This document shows positions 42,259 to 55,600 of a stretch of 64,000 nt of DNA, in pieces. Made by a program: the position numbers and the translations under genes. Below the pieces are notes generated by a model. The model was given only the letters and a program-made list of their open reading frames with translations, searched no databases and was not told the origin of the DNA. The stretch's first letter is position 1. Each line of letters opens with the position of its first letter. Origin of the DNA: Closterium sp. Naga37s-1 (lineage: Eukaryota; Streptophyta; Zygnematophyceae; Desmidiales; Closteriaceae); assembly GCA_947471745.1 (NCBI GenBank), contig CANJKZ010000783.1, positions 322,501 through 386,500 of the forward strand, in the 5' to 3' direction.

Positions 42259-42537
42259 TGTTATGGGTTGTAAAAGAGAGTGCGCAGGTAAACGAATAAC
42301 GAGACTGTGATTGAATGATCTGAGAATACAATGAAGGCACAGACTAATGTAGGGACTAGCCTAGCTAGGAGGGAACCTCGGACGAGCGAGGTTGGGTGCA
42401 GGTTTGGTGATGGGAACATGCCGAAGGCGACGCGAGGAGCCTCGGCAGCGTTGAAAATGGCCGAACGTGAAAGTCCGAAAATCGGGCTGTACGCGAAGCA
42501 GTCAAACTCGATAAGGAATTCGGAAAAATTCCTTACA
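42259..42537 (-). repeat. Gypsy-2 left copy, 5' LTR
   Basis: 279 bp, about 94% identical to the 3' LTR. Its last bases AAAATTCCTTACA are followed directly by gypsy-1 sequence (the duplication junction). Confidence 0.92.
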
Positions 42538-44086
42538 ATATTAGTCGGTGGTGTTACCTAGAGGGAGCCAAGACTACAGTCTATACTGACCACTGCAGTC
42601 TCAAATACCTGAAGTCGCAGCCGACACTCTCACGACGACAGGTGCGGTGGGTGGACTTCGCGGAAACTCACTTCCACTACGACATCGTCTACAAGCCCGG
42701 GCTACACAACAAGGCAGACGCGTTGAGCCGCCCCGGACATGTAGCAGGCATCCAGCTCGACGGGATGAACCCCCTGCTCAAGGGTCTATTCCAACATGGG
42801 TACTCCGTGGATGCAGAGATCGCTACAGCACAGACTAAGAAGCTGTTACAGTGGGAGAAAGACTTAGCGATAAGGAAGGGTTCAGGAAAGATTTGGGTAC
42901 CGAATTACGCCCTGCTACGGCAGATCCTGTTGGAGGAGTTTCACGACGTACCATACGCGGGACATTTCGGGAGCAACAAGACGTTAGCAGGGATAGCGAA
43001 GTATTTCTACTGGCCTGGGATGGCAGCAGACGTGCAGCAGTTCGTCACCTCTTGCGACACGTGCCAGCGGATGAAGAGTAGCAAGCAGAAAAAAGCAGGG
43101 TTACTTCAGCCTCTGCCTGTACCGGAGCAGCCATGGCAGGTCGTTAGCCTCGACTTCATCACAGGACTTTATTCGACCTCACGGGGGCACGATTCCATCC
43201 TCGTAGTGATCGATAAGTTCTCCAAAATGGGTCACTTCATACCGACCAACGCCACAGCTACAGCTGAAGCAACTGCTCACCTCTTCTTTGACCGCATCAT
43301 CACCATCCACGGCATCCCCGCTACACTCATCTCAGACAGAGACCCAAAATTCACCAGCAAGTTCTGGAATGGGCTCATGGGACTGTTGGGGACAACGCTT
43401 GCAATGTCTTCAGCATACCACCCCCAGACTGACGGACAGACAGAGCGACTCAATCAGGTGGTTGAACAGTTACTGCGCACAGCTTGCAAGGATGACGTCA
43501 GCCACTGGGACACACAGTTACCGACCCTAGAGTTCGCTTACAACAACACATCACATGCGGCCACAGGGGAAACTCCTTTCTTCCTGTGTTACGGACGGGA
43601 ACCACTCACACCACAGCAGCCAACCACACCGGCACACGTCCAAGCCGCACATGATTTCGTCACCACCATGCAGCAGCTATGGGAGAAGACTCAGCGAGGA
43701 CTCACCAGGATGCAGACCTCCCAGAAGCAGTATGCCGATCGACAGCGACGTGATCACACAGTAGCAGTCGAAGATCAGGTGCTTCTTGACACACGCAACG
43801 TGAACCTGTCTCACCTACCATCCAAGCTCTGGCCTCGCTTCTGTGGTCCCTTTCCCGCTGAGGCACAGGTGACACCAGTTACATTCCGCTTGCGCTTACC
43901 AGATACATGGAAGCTTCACAACGCTTTCCATGTCCAGCTACTGAAACCCTACAAGGACCCCAACCAACAGTTCCAGGGATGGCAGCTACCGCCACCACCA
44001 CCTGTTCTCATACAGGATGAACCCGAGTACGAAGTGGAGCGCGTTCTCACTCATCGGCGCCGCGGCGGCAAGACCCTCGAGTTCCT
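42538..44086 (+). mobile_element. Gypsy-1 fragment (second copy)
   Basis: About 99.5% identical to 16019-17565 of gypsy-1 (about seven differences seen): RNase H end, integrase and part of the chromodomain. It begins where gypsy-2 ends and stops against a LINE ORF1 scrap, without an LTR. It is present because of the tandem duplication, not because of a new insertion. Confidence 0.9.
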
Positions 44087-44190
44087 TTACAGGCTTGTCA
44101 GTGTCAACCGCGGGAGGAGCAGGAGGGTCGCCAGGAGTGGCCGGAGGGTCAATGACAGCCTTGGAGCAGGGACCCTTGGGAGGAGCCATC
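44087..44190 (-). pseudogene. LINE ORF1 N-terminal scrap (second copy)
   Basis: Minus strand MAPPKGPCSKAVIDPPATPG..., matching 20152-20255. The join to gypsy-1 falls in a shared TCCT. It is followed by copia-2 exactly as in the left copy. Confidence 0.85.
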
Positions 44191-44299
44191 TGTCAAATGT
44201 TGTAGCCTGTAGTGAGGTTTGTCTTAGGGGGTACAGATGTTAGGGTTTGTTATATATGCCCCAACCCTCATCAATGAACCAACACTTTCGTTCTTGACA
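44191..44299 (+). repeat. Copia-2 right copy, 5' LTR
   Basis: 109 bp, equals 20256-20364 with about one change. Confidence 0.92.
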
Positions 44300-45462
44300 T
44301 GGTATCACCTAGGTTCGGATCCCGTGGGATCCCGCACCTCTCATCCTCGCTTGTTCCGCCGAAGCCTGTCTCGCTCTCTTGTACTAGTCGTACCCGTCTT
44401 GCCCGAGCCTAGTGCCGGCCCGATCTAGTCTCGCTCATTCGTTAGCGCCGGCCCGATCCAATCTCGCTCATTCATTAGCGCCGGCCCGATCCAGTCTCGC
44501 TCGTTCGTTAGCGCTCGCTCCGCCGACCCGCTTTCCGCGTAGCGTAGCGCCTTCCCCCCCCCTGCCCGTAGCGTCGCGCTCTCCCCGGCTTCTTGTCCCG
44601 TCACGCCCTCCCCCGCTGCTTGTCACGTTGCGTCCTCCCCCCGCTGCCCTAAACGCCCGCGTTTCGTCGCCGCGGCGCCCCCCGTTTTGTCACCGCGGCG
44701 CCCGCGTTTTGTCGCTGCGGCGCCCCCCGTTTCATCACCGCGTCGCCCGCATTTCGTCGCCGCGGGGCCCCGCGTTTCGTCGCCGCGGCGCCCCGCTTTT
44801 CGTCGTCGCGGCGCCCTCGTTTCGTCGCCGCGGCGCCCCGCCTTTCGTCGTCGCGGCGCCCTCGTTTTGTCGTCGCGCCTGCCCATATCGCCCGTCGCCG
44901 CGCCTACTAGCTAGGCCCGCCGCGGGCCCTCCCTTACAGCAGCTGCGGGCCCTCCCTTACAGCCGCCGCACCTGCTAGTTAGGCCCGCCGCGGGCCCTCC
45001 CTTTCAGCCGCCGCGGGCCCTCCCTTACAGCCGCCGCGCCTGCTAGTTAGGCCCGCCGCGGGCCCTCCCTTTCAGCCGCCGCGGGCCCTCCCTTACAGCC
45101 GCCGCGCCTACTGTTAAGGCCCGCCCCGGGCCCTCCCTTTCAGCCGCCACGTGCCCTCCCTTACAGCCGCCGCGCCTACTGTTAAGGCCCGCCCCGGGCC
45201 CTCCCTTACAGGCGTCGTAGGCCCTCCCTTACAGCCGCCGCGCCTGCCCGTTCAGCCAGCCGCCGTGCCTCCTCGTTCGGTCCGCTACAGGCCAGCTCGT
45301 TAGGCCCTTCCTTCGCACCGCTGCGCCTACTCGTTCAGTCCGCCGCGGGACCGCCCCTAGCCCTGTTGCGCCCGCGTTTTGCGCCCGTCACGGACTTGCC
45401 CTAGCCGCCTACCGTCCCTACCGGTGCCACCCACCGCTCGACTTGTCGCTTCTACTTACACT

Positions 45463-48400
45463 ATGGCGACTCCTAGGGTTCTTCGCTTCGACGCTGACGG
45501 TAGACCGCTCGAGTTTCCGGTCTGGCTCCTACACGCGCGTCGCCTCTTAGAGAGTCAGGTTCAGGCGGGCGAGTCCCTTTGGGCGCACGCTACTGGTGAC
45601 CTTCCAGCGCCCGACGACCCTACGCCTTTTAGGCACTGCCCCTGACGACGCAGCCAGGGACCGCTTCACCCGACAGCGTGCTGACCTGACGGCGTGGAAG
45701 TCGCGTGACGCTGCGGCCTGCATCGCTCTTAGCAGCCTCCTCCCTGAGTCAGAGGAGGCCTACTTCACTCAGGTTCGCACTGCTAGTGAGTTCCTGACTG
45801 CGATTAAGGCCCGCTACGCTACTCCCACCACTGTCTCTCTTGGCCGACTCTTCCTACCGTTCCTGTTCCCTGACCTCGCCTTGTTTGAGCGCCCTGCTGA
45901 CTTGATTGCTCACCTCCGCTCGCTTGATTCTAGCTACCGCGCTGCTTGCACTGAGGCACAGCTTGCACTGCTCCCTCCCCCCATGGCGATTACTATCTAT
46001 TTCATCGCCACTAGCCTCCCTGACCGCCTTGCCTCAGTCTGTGACACGCTTCTTCTGAAGCACCCTAGTGAGCTCACTATCAAGGTCCTTGAGTCTGCGC
46101 TCAAGGACGTCGAGAGCAACCTCCGCTCCGTAGCCTCTGCCTCTGGTGCTGTGGCCCCTCCACTGTTCCACGGGTGCACTATCCCTCAGCTGCCCACCTT
46201 TACAGCCTCTCTCGCCACTGCTGCTACTGACGTGACCGCAGCTGCTGTTACGACTTCTTCGCGGTCTCGAGGTAGAGGTGGCAAGAGGGGCGGTCAGGGT
46301 ACAGGTGGCGGCGGCGGTGGAGGCGTTGGCGGCGGAGGTGGTGGGGGTGGCGTGCCGATTGGTGGCGGCGGGAGTGCAGGACCAGGAGAGGCGTCGCGTG
46401 CAGCGGCCGGTGACTCCGCTACTGCAGCTGGTGGAGGCGACGCCCGGGCTCGTCAGCCACCTTCTGGTCTACCGGCCGCGGCGGGTGGAGCAGCGGCGTG
46501 GTACCTGGCCCAGCGGCAGCAGCAGCAGCAGCAGCACCCCTTGCAGCAGCCCCCGCAGCAGCAGCGGCAGCAGCAGGTTTCGGGGCCAGGACAGCGTCAG
46601 CCTCAACGAGGTGTTGTTTACCCTTCGTGCACCTATCAGGTTCTGACAGGTGCTCGCCAAGGCCAGCCTTGTGGCCGCACCCACCCTCCTGGTCAGTGCT
46701 TTGCTCAGCTCACTGACACGGTTCCCTTGGCCTTCGGCCCTGCCCCTGACTGGTTACCTCTTGTTCAGACGTACGGCTCCGCTCTTTGGGGCATGTCTGC
46801 TTCTCAGTTGCTTGATCTCTTAGGAACTCCTCATGCTATGTATGCTGTTGTTGACTCTAGTGCTTCTGACTCTGTTTACTCGAGTGTTGTTAGCTTAGGT
46901 GCTAGTCTTGCTGAGTTGCCTGTTGCTAGTGTAGGCTTGTGTGTAGACACTAGTCCAGGCGCTACTTCGGAGGACGCTTCGCTGTCTTTCACTCTGGACA
47001 CTGGTGCTTCGCACTGCTTCTTCCGCGACCACACGACACTTACTCCACTTCCTGCGCCAGTCTCTGTGGCCCTGGCTGATCCCACCTCGGGACCAGTCAC
47101 GGCTCGCTACACTACTACTCTTCCTTGCCCTGCTATTCCCTCTGGGTCTCTGACTGGCTTCCACGTCCCCTCGTTCTCGAGGAACTTGGTGGGCGTGAGG
47201 CCTCTTGTGAGTCAGCACGTGGGTGTGTGGATTGAGCCCTCTGGTGAGACGGCGGTTTGTGTTGACGGCGACACTTACTCGCCTCTTACCACCTTTACTG
47301 CCAAGCCGGGCTCTGGTCTCTACACACTTCACACTGGCCCTGGTGGGCTGCAGCAGCAGCAGTAGCAGCGACTCCTGCCTCCGGCCCAGGTTACTTCCCC
47401 TAGTCTGGTCCCTGCGTCTCACCAGGTTGCTGCGTCCCCCCAGGTAGCTGTGTCTGGTCAGGTTCCCGTGTCTGGTCCAGTTGCTGCGTCGTGCTCCTGC
47501 CGGTCGCTTGCACACCCCACCGTTCCATGGCACCACCGGACAGGGCACCCGTCCCTCCCTCGTCTGCGCGCTATGTCTTGTCAACGTCTTGTCTTAGGCC
47601 TCCCGCGTGTCTTGCCGTCGCTGCCGCCTTCGCTTGCACCACCGTGCGGTCTCTGTGTCGAGGGTCGGCTGCGCGCCACCCTTCACTCCTCCTCCCTTCG
47701 TCCGGCCACCGAGCCTTTTGAGACGCTCCACTTGGACGTCTGGGGCCCCGCCCCTCGCCTTGGCCCTGAGCACGAGCGTTTCTTTTTGGTGGTCGTTGAT
47801 GACTACTCCCGCTACACCACAGTGTTCCCCCTGGCGAAGAAGTCTGAGGTGACTTTTACGCTGATCAGGTGGTTGCTTACCACTGAGGGCACTCGTGGTC
47901 GTCGTGTCAGCTGTCTTCACTCTGACTATGGGGGTAAGTTTCGCTCCGGCATTCTCGCTGGATTCTGTCGCGAGCAGGGCATTCGTCAGTCCTGGACGCT
48001 TCCAGAGTCCCCACAGCAGAATGGGGTTGCTGAGCACCGCATAGGCTTGGTCATGGAGATCGCCCGCACCTCCTTGACTCACGCCCGTGCCCCCCATTTT
48101 CTGTGGCCCTACGCGGTTCGGTACGCCGCTCACCAGCTGAACCACGCGTCTCTCGGCCAGAGGCTTCACCGACCAGTCTTTGGACCGGGTCCCCTGGTGT
48201 TGCGTCGAGGTTTTGTGTCTGGGGTTGCTTGGCTCTTGTCCGCGACACTTTCACGGACAAGCTCTCGCCTCGCGCCGTTCCTTGTGTCTTCCTTGATTTC
48301 CCTGAGGACTCCTCTGACTTCACCTTTTACCACCCTCCCTCTCACCGGTTCTTTGTCTCCCGTGACGTCCGTTTCGAGGAGTCCACCCCCTACTACGTCA

Positions 48401-51313
48401 GGTACCCAAGTCGATGTCTCCCGGTTCCTCCTCCCTCTCTCTTCCTGACTTCCGCTCCCCCTCCTGCTCCCCGGGTACAGCCTCCCCCCCTGGACCCGCC
48501 CCGTCAGGTGTGTCCCAGGCTACCCCTCCCCCCTCGGTAGCCCCTCAGGTGCAGCCTCCTTCCCCGCAGTCCTCCTCGCAGCCCGCGGCAGACCCTGCGG
48601 GAGCCGGTGCTCGTGGAGAGGGCCCTACAGGTGCTAGCTCTGGGGGTGCTGGAGTTGGAGCTGAGCCCGTGGTTGCAGGAGACTCTTGTCTTCCGGGAGC
48701 TGGTGTTGGTCCTGCTGACTTTGGGGGTGCTACGTCTGGGGGTGCGGGTGCACCCTCTTCGGGTCTTGGTGAGCCTGGTCGTGTTGCTGTTGGTGGTGCT
48801 GACTCTGGGGGTGGTGCGCCAGGTGCTTTGGAGGGCGGTCCCGGGGCTGCCGCAGCCCCCGACACTACTCCTCCCCCCCACCCCTACCCGACCCGGCACC
48901 AGGCTTGTGTTTGCCGTGCCCATAAGGAGCAGCTGGAGTTGGAGAGAGATGAGAGGGAGTTGCAGCGGCTTGAGGAGCAGCAGCAGCAGCAGCAGGAGCA
49001 GCTGCAGCAGCCGCAGCTGGAGCCGCCGCAGCAGCAGGAGGCGCAGCCGCTGGAGCCGCTGCAGCAGCAGGAGGAGCAGCAGCCGCCGCAGCAGCAGCAG
49101 CAGCAGCCGCCGCCTCCTCCTCCTGTCTCTGGTCTTCGGGCCCTCGGTCTCCCCTCTCGCTCTCCTTCCTCCTCCCCCTCTCCTCCCGTCTCGGGCCGCT
49201 TCCTCCTCCTGACCCCTCCTCGGCTGTTTTCCCTTGTTCTCAGCCTCCGTTGTCCCCTCCTCCTTCTCAGACTTGGGCCTCTTGTCGCCCCCCTCGTGCT
49301 CGTCCCTCGTCTCCTGTTCTCGTTACTGACCTTCGTACTGCCCTCTTTCGTTCTAGTCCGTCTCGTTCGTCTCCGTCTCTCCTTCCGTCTCCTCCTGAGT
49401 CGGCCTTCACTGCTTCTCTCTCTACTCCTGTCACTGACTACTATCGCACGTACCGTCCTGTTCTCTCTCGTGTTCTCGCTCTCTTGTTACCAACCCTCGT
49501 GCCTCTGTCTCCTCTGTCTCCGCCCTTACTGCCGCAGTCACTGAGTTTGCCTCCACTCACTGCCTTGACTACGCCACTGGTCTTGTGGCTACTCCTCCTA
49601 CCAGTCCTCTGGCCGTCGTGGGTGAGTCTGCCCTTGGCTATGACGTCCTAGAGGACAGGCAGTTTGAGCTAGAGTTCCTGGCAGCCGCTTCCCCACATCT
49701 CTGTGCCATGCTGCTCGCCCCTGAGGGAGACCCCGACGCCCTTGACATACCGACTCCTCGCACTTACGCTGAGGCACTGTCAGGGCCTTGGGCCTCTCAG
49801 TGGATAGCTGCCATGGACGCAGAGATGGCCTCCTACAGATCCACAGGCACCTACGCCGACGAGGTTCCCCCCCTTGGGGCGAACGTAGTCGATGGCATGT
49901 GGATCTACAGGGTGAAGCGGCCACCGGGATCTCCTCCGGTCTTCAAGGCGCGCTACGTGGCTAGAGGTTTCAGTCAGCGCGAGGGAGTTGACTTCTTTCA
50001 GACCTTCGCGCCTACCCCGAAGATGACCACTCTTCGGGTGTTACTACACGTAGCAGCACAGAGAGACTACGAGTTACACTCTCTCGAATTCTCCACTGCT
50101 TTCCTTCAGGGTAGCTTACACGAGGAGGTCTGGCTGCGTCGTCCCTCTGCCTTCACTGGCACTTTCCCTCCTGGGACCCACTGGAGGCTGAGGCGACCTG
50201 TCTACGGTCTTCGTCAGGCTCCTTGTGAGTGGCACAACACTCTTCGTTCCACCCTCTCTGACCTTGGGTTCCAGCAGTCTTCTGCCGACCCGTCGCTGTT
50301 CGTTCGTCGTGGCTCCACACCGTTCTTTGTTCTGGTCTACGTCGACGACCTGGTTTTCGCCACTACTGACAGGGTTGCCTTGGCAGACGTGAAGTCCGAA
50401 CTGCAGAAGAGACACACGTGCACTGACCTTGGTGAGCTGCGCCACTACCTTGGTCTGCAGATTACCAGGGATAGAGCTGCTCGCACCATTACACTCTCAC
50501 AGTCACACATGGTGCAGCAGGTCCTTCAGCGGTTCGAGCTTCAGCACTCCACAGTACAGCGCACACCTCTTGCTGTTGACCACAGACTTACTGGACCCTT
50601 TCCTGACGAGCCGTTTGAGTCTAGTGGTCCCTACGCAGAGCTGGTGGGCTGTCTCATGTACCTGATGACTTGCACTCGCCCGGACCTCGCCTTCCCTCTC
50701 AGCATCCTTGCTCGCTTTGTTGCGCCAGGGACACCGTCCTGTTCACTGGATGGCAGCTGTGAGGGTGGCGAAGTACCTAGCGACGACATCGGGAGTGGGG
50801 CTAGTTCTTGGAGGGCAACAGCCTGGCGTACTTACTGGTCACTGTGACTCTTCTTACGCTGACGACGCTGTGACTCATAGGTCTACTCAGGGGTGCTTTT
50901 TCAGTTTGGGTTCTGGAGCTGTTTCGTGGCGGTCCACGCGCTCCTCTTCGGTCTCGACCTCTACAGCTGAGGCTGAGATCTATGCTGGTGCCATGGCGGC
51001 ACAGGAGCTGCGTTGGTTGACCTTCTTGCTCGCCGACCTTGGTGAGCGGCCGAGCTCTGCACCGACCTTGTTCACTGACAACAAGGCGTCGATTCTCCTT
51101 TGTCGAGAGCCGCGACTGGAGAGCAGAGTGAAGCACATTAACGTCAGGTACTTTCTTCTGCGAGAGTTGCAAAGACGTGGACAGGCTCGCTTCGAGTTTG
51201 TGGAGTCCGATGCCAACACTGCAGACATCTTCACCAAGGCGCTTCCACCTTGTGACCACCAGAGGTGTTGTGTGCAGTTAGGCCTTGTTGACACCGTTTC
51301 TAGTCGTGTATAG
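45463..51313 (+). pseudogene. Copia-2 right copy gag-pol region
   Basis: Gag start MATPRVLRFDADGRPLEFPV; protease LDTGASHCFFRD (near 46995); HHRTGHPSLPRLRAM (near 47530); integrase HLDVWGPAP (near 47735), SPQQNGVAEHRIG; RT VARGFSQREGVDFFQTFAPT (near 49955); RNase H ending DIFTKALPPCDHQRC (near 51230). Ty1/copia order. Several breaks. Confidence 0.88.
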
Positions 51314-51514
51314 GCTTGAGTCCACTGTTTGCTTTGCTTGTACTCTTACTATACATACTTGTGAACTCTCGAACTGGCCTTGTGGCCCCTGTTGCTTGTG
51401 CTCAGAGTGTGTGGTGACGTTGTGATCCACCCTGAGCTTTGTTTCTTTGTGACTGGTCTTGTGACCATACACTTTTGGTTTTGCTTGACACCCCTCACTT
51501 AGGCTATGGGGGTG

Positions 51515-51623
51515 TGTCAAATGTTGTAGCCTGTAGTGAGGTTTGTCTTAGGGGGTACAGATGTTAGGGTCTGTGATATGTACCCCAACCCACATCAATG
51601 AACCAACACTTTCGTTCTTGACA
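51515..51623 (+). repeat. Copia-2 right copy, 3' LTR
   Basis: 109 bp, equals 27516-27624. Confidence 0.92.
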
Positions 51624-52330
51624 TCATCGTGCGATGATGAAGTCTAGGCAGAAAAATGCTGTGATGAAAGCCAAGACTGGGAGTAATGAAGTGATTTGCC
51701 ATGAAGCTGAGCACGAATAGGTTAAATATTGTTGAGCTTCTTTCTGGGTCCAGTCGTTCTTGGAGTTGGTGATGTGAAACCGATGTAGAAGCCTCAGGAT
51801 CATAGCTTGTAATAGACTTGATAATAATAAAACTGCAGATGTCAGTTTCCAGCCTGGATGATAGACCGAGCCATGGCGATCCCGAGGGTGCCTGATCAAC
51901 TCCATGAAAGGTTGCCTTGTAACACGGCGAGCCAATGTCAGCATAAATGACAGGTCTCCCGACAGCTGAGTTACTGACGAACCTAATGGTGTAGAAAGAA
52001 AGTGGATTGAGGCCCTCTAGCGAGGACATTGCGCGGTTCGGATCTGGCAGAATCCATGGCGGATGTAAGGCGCGGAGCATCTTTGCGGAGGAGACGATGC
52101 AGTATACATGATTAAGCTTTGCTTTTACACATGAAAACATGTGTAGACGATCAAGACTCAATGGAGAAACGCAGAAAAAGAAATCTACAGTAGCACACAA
52201 AATACTAGGTCAGGTGCAGCCCAGTATCCTTCTAGAGTTATTAGAGTCACACTATTTGGTACAAAAAGCCAACCAAACATGTAGTATCAACCCAAATGCA
52301 TACACTGAAATTATTCAGCCACTGTGAGCG
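51624..52330 (-). CDS. Unassigned minus-strand frame (right copy)
   Basis: Counterpart of 27625-28330, frame from 52200 into the copia-2 LTR, with a few substitutions only. No family recognised. Conservation here is no proof of function, since the whole segment is a recent duplicate. Confidence 0.25.
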
Positions 52331-52648
52331 AAATTGGTACTGGTCTTCAAACAACCATGTGCAGTTGCACACCTCTGCAACCAGCCCTGTCCGATCTCAT
52401 GCCTTCTTCCCTTGTCCTCCAACTTCTTTGTGGTGAACATGATTAGCTCTCTGAGGTGCACCGAGAGGGCGAACGGAAGGGCAAGCCACAACGTAGGACA
52501 TGAGCCAATGCGAGGGAAGTGACATGAGATGGAAGATGATAAAAGCAAATGATAAAGCAACAGGGAAGGCAAAATACCCTCTACCTCTTCCTCTGTCTCT
52601 CCCTCTCCCTCTGCCTTTCCCTCTCCCTCTCCCCTTTCTGTCCCTTAC

Positions 52649-55600
52649 AAGTGCACTTGTTGTTATAATCCCTTTGAAATCCCGCCTTGCACTGACATGC
52701 CGCCTTTCCTCCCACCACCTTGCACTGCGCATTGGCAGGGTAGCCACCCTTGCATATGGCTGCCACATGTGATTGGGAAAGTTCGATGGGAAGAATGTTA
52801 AAAGATGAGCGAGGAAGAGATGAGCGTATGCAGCAATTTTAGATGGCGTAAATGCAACAGCCATGTAGCTCATGGGTGTACTAGCTTAGAAGCAGGGGTT
52901 GTGGTGGTGGAGGTGACTGTCCCTTACGCGTGCACTTGTTGTTATTTGCCATCCGGAACCCCGCCTTGCACTGACATGCCGGATTCCCTTTCACCACCTT
53001 GCACTCCGCATTAGCAGGACAGGCGGGATAGCATACGGCTGCCACAGGAGGTGGGCGGGGGTGGGGCGGGGGGGGGAGGGGGGGGAGGGTTGCACAGGGC
53101 AGGCATTGTTGCATATGGCTGCCACATGAGGTGGGTGGATGGGAGGGGAGTGCACCGTGCAGGTGAATGAAGAACAGTTTAATTTTAAGGCGCCTCAAAA
53201 CTAGATTAGCAGGGCAGGCAGTGTTGCATACGGCTGCCACAGGAGGTGCGTGGAGGGGTGCAAGTGAAGGGAGAGCTTGAAGAATTGATTTAGAAGCAGT
53301 TGAGGGGCAAACAGTGAGAGTAGATGGCACGGATGTCATGCGGATGCTCATGGGTGCATGTGGGAGGTGGAGATGGGTGCATGTGGGAGGTGGAGATGGG
53401 TGCGTGTGGGAGGTGGAGATGGGTGCATGTGAGAGGTGGAGATGGGTGCATGTGGGAGGTGGAGATGGATGCATGTGAGAGGTGGAGATGGGTGCATGTG
53501 GGAGGTGGAGATGGGTGCGTGTGGGAGGTGGAGATGGGTGCATGTGAGAGGTGGAGATGGGTGCGTGTGGGAGGAGGAGATGGGTGCATGTGGGAGGTGG
53601 AGATGGGTGCATGTGGGAGGTGGAGATGGGTGCATGTGGGAGGTGGAGATGGGTGCATGTGGGAGGTGGAGATGGGTGCATGTGGGAGGTGGAGATGGGT
53701 GCATGTGGGAGGTGGAGATGGGTGCATGTGGGAGGTGGAGATGGGTGCATGTGGGAGGTGGAGATGGGTGCATGTGGGAGGTGGAGATGGGTGCATGTGG
53801 GAGGTGGAGATGGGTGCATGTGGGAGGTGGAGATGGGTGCTTGTGGGAGGTGGAGGTGGTGGGATACGTCAAACTGGTGTGCACGGAAAGAAACCCCTCC
53901 CCTCTCACATACGTGTGCACTCGTTCTTCTCCATTTTGAAGCCTTTTTTGCACCGACACACCGGCTTTCCTCCCTTCACTATGCACTGGGCATTCACACA
54001 GCAAGCAGGCTTGCACATGGCTGGCGTGGGTGGGAGATGGGAGATGAGGTAAGGGGGAAAGAGCATGAGGCTGGGTGAGACAGGACAGCAGTGGAGAAAT
54101 ACGAGGCGAGTGGAGAGGATGGAAGGAGGAGTGGCATGAGAATGACTTCTGAGGCGCCTCAAAAGAGTGGCATGAGAATGAATTTTGAGGCGCCTCAAAA
54201 GAGTGGCATGAGAATGCCACCGAACCCCCACAGGAAGTCAAGATCGACTCGCATGAAGCACTGTGATCTCCTTTACAGTATTTTTGAGAACTCTCAGAAG
54301 CACTGTGATCCCGTGCACTGTCGCTAAAGGCTGTATTGCCTCTTAACCTCTTGGTCACCTGCACATGTGGAGCTCACCAGTGCAGAGGCCACTTGTCTTG
54401 GTGTAGCCGGCATTACAGGCGCAACTCCCCCGCCCATTCTTCACAACGCACTTTGAGTTCTTGCCACACTTGAGTGTGCCCGTCTTACACGGGTCTGCCG
54501 CTGCTATTGGTGGAGAAGGGAGGGATTCAGCGTTAGCTTGACTGAACGTCTAAGGGCAGTTCACTTTCAGGCTGCATTTCTCAGAGTCACTTGCACAGCA
54601 CATATGTAACTCTGTGTTTGTTGGCAAGCATGCAACAAGAGACAAGGACACCTACCGGCAGTAAGAGACAAGGACACCTACCGGCAGTAAGAGACAAGGA
54701 CACCCACTAGCAGTATAAAACGCAGTGCTGCAGAAATATCTGTTTCTTTGAACACGAGGCCCCAGGGGCGCTTGCACTGGGCCTTGCCCTCCTTCACAAT
54801 GCACTCCGAGGTTCCACAGTTCTATTTTTGAGACGTCTCAAAACTAGACCTACCAGGGTTGATAGTCTTATTGCCGCAGATCTTCTGAGCCTCATTGAAC
54901 TCGAGGCCCCAGGGGCACTTGCACTGGGCCTTCCCCTCCTCCACAACGCACTTGGCAGTTCCACAATCTTTGGGACACGGGGCTGTTGTGGGCACCACAG
55001 ACAGGGCTGTTGTGGGCACCACAGAGGAACAAACACCCCCGGCAAAAGAAGGAAACGGGTAAGGGAGGGGACCATAAGGGGGGGATAGGGAGACAAAGAA
55101 GAGGCTTGCTTCTCACCTTTTTTTACCTAGTATCTCCCATACTGGTGACTTAGTCAGAATGAGCAAACAGGGGGTAATGATGAAGAACAGCACTCCATCA
55201 ACAAGGGAAGAAAAAGGTTTCTTCTCAGCACCTATTGATACTTCACCAACAAAAACCCCAGCACCCACACACACTCCACCACTCACCATCGCATGCCTTG
55301 TTTGCTACATTGTAGATATAACCTTCAACATTGCATGAGCACGTGGCAGTGCCATTGCCTCCCAGAGAGCAGGACGCACTTGCCCCACAATCCACTTGAT
55401 AACACGCATCTGCAGGAGAATCAGTGGTGATTCGAGAAAAACAAGTGTTTTGGGTTTAGGGTTTAGGTTTCGGGGTCTAGGGAAGAATTTGGTTAACCCA
55501 CACTCCAGCACCCACCCTCACTTCCACTCACCATTGCAAGTCTTGTCTGTTTCGTTGTAGGTGTGACCAATAGCATTGCATGAGCACTTGGGAGTGCCAT

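Larger units (their letters stand above)
16006..42524 (+). repeat. Segmental tandem duplication, left unit
   Basis: Everything from about 16.0 kb in gypsy-1 to the end of gypsy-2 recurs in direct orientation from 42525. Coordinate offset is 26521 at the start, 23935 after the gypsy-1/LINE join, and then 23999, 23535, 23789 and 23719 as internal repeats differ. Confidence 0.93.
37253..42537 (-). mobile_element. Gypsy-2: Ty3/gypsy chromovirus, minus strand (left copy)
   Basis: LTRs 37253-37532 (280 bp) and 42259-42537 (279 bp), TGTTATG...CCTTACA. Primer site TGGTATCAGAGC (minus) at 42245-42256; purine tract CTTAAGGGGGGGTTG at 37533-37547. Flanks ATATC (37248-37252) and ATATT (42538-42542), four of five matching. 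Order gag, protease, RT, RNase H, integrase, chromodomain. The LTRs are only about 94% alike. The element is broken in several places. It differs from gypsy-1 in LTRs and gag, so it is a separate family. Confidence 0.92.
44191..51623 (+). mobile_element. Copia-2 (right copy)
   Basis: Same element as 20256-27624, with LTRs 44191-44299 and 51515-51623 and the same flanks (CCATC, TCATC), so it was duplicated with its host DNA. About 99% identical to the left copy, with one extra about 60-bp leader unit and a shorter CAG tract. Domain order as in the left copy: gag (start 45463), protease, integrase, Gln/Gly-rich linker, RT with LVYVDDLVFA near 50330, RNase H to about 51313. Broken in several places. 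Confidence 0.93.

Noticed and set aside
37248-42542. ATATC/ATATT as a normal mutated target duplication of gypsy-2
   Set aside because: Possible, but the two flanks come from different DNA (EGF flank and gypsy-1), so a shared insertion site is not the simplest reading; kept only as a four-of-five match.
42642-44243. 533-codon frame as a host gene
   Set aside because: It is the gypsy-1 integrase fragment running across a duplication-related join into LINE scrap and the copia-2 LTR.
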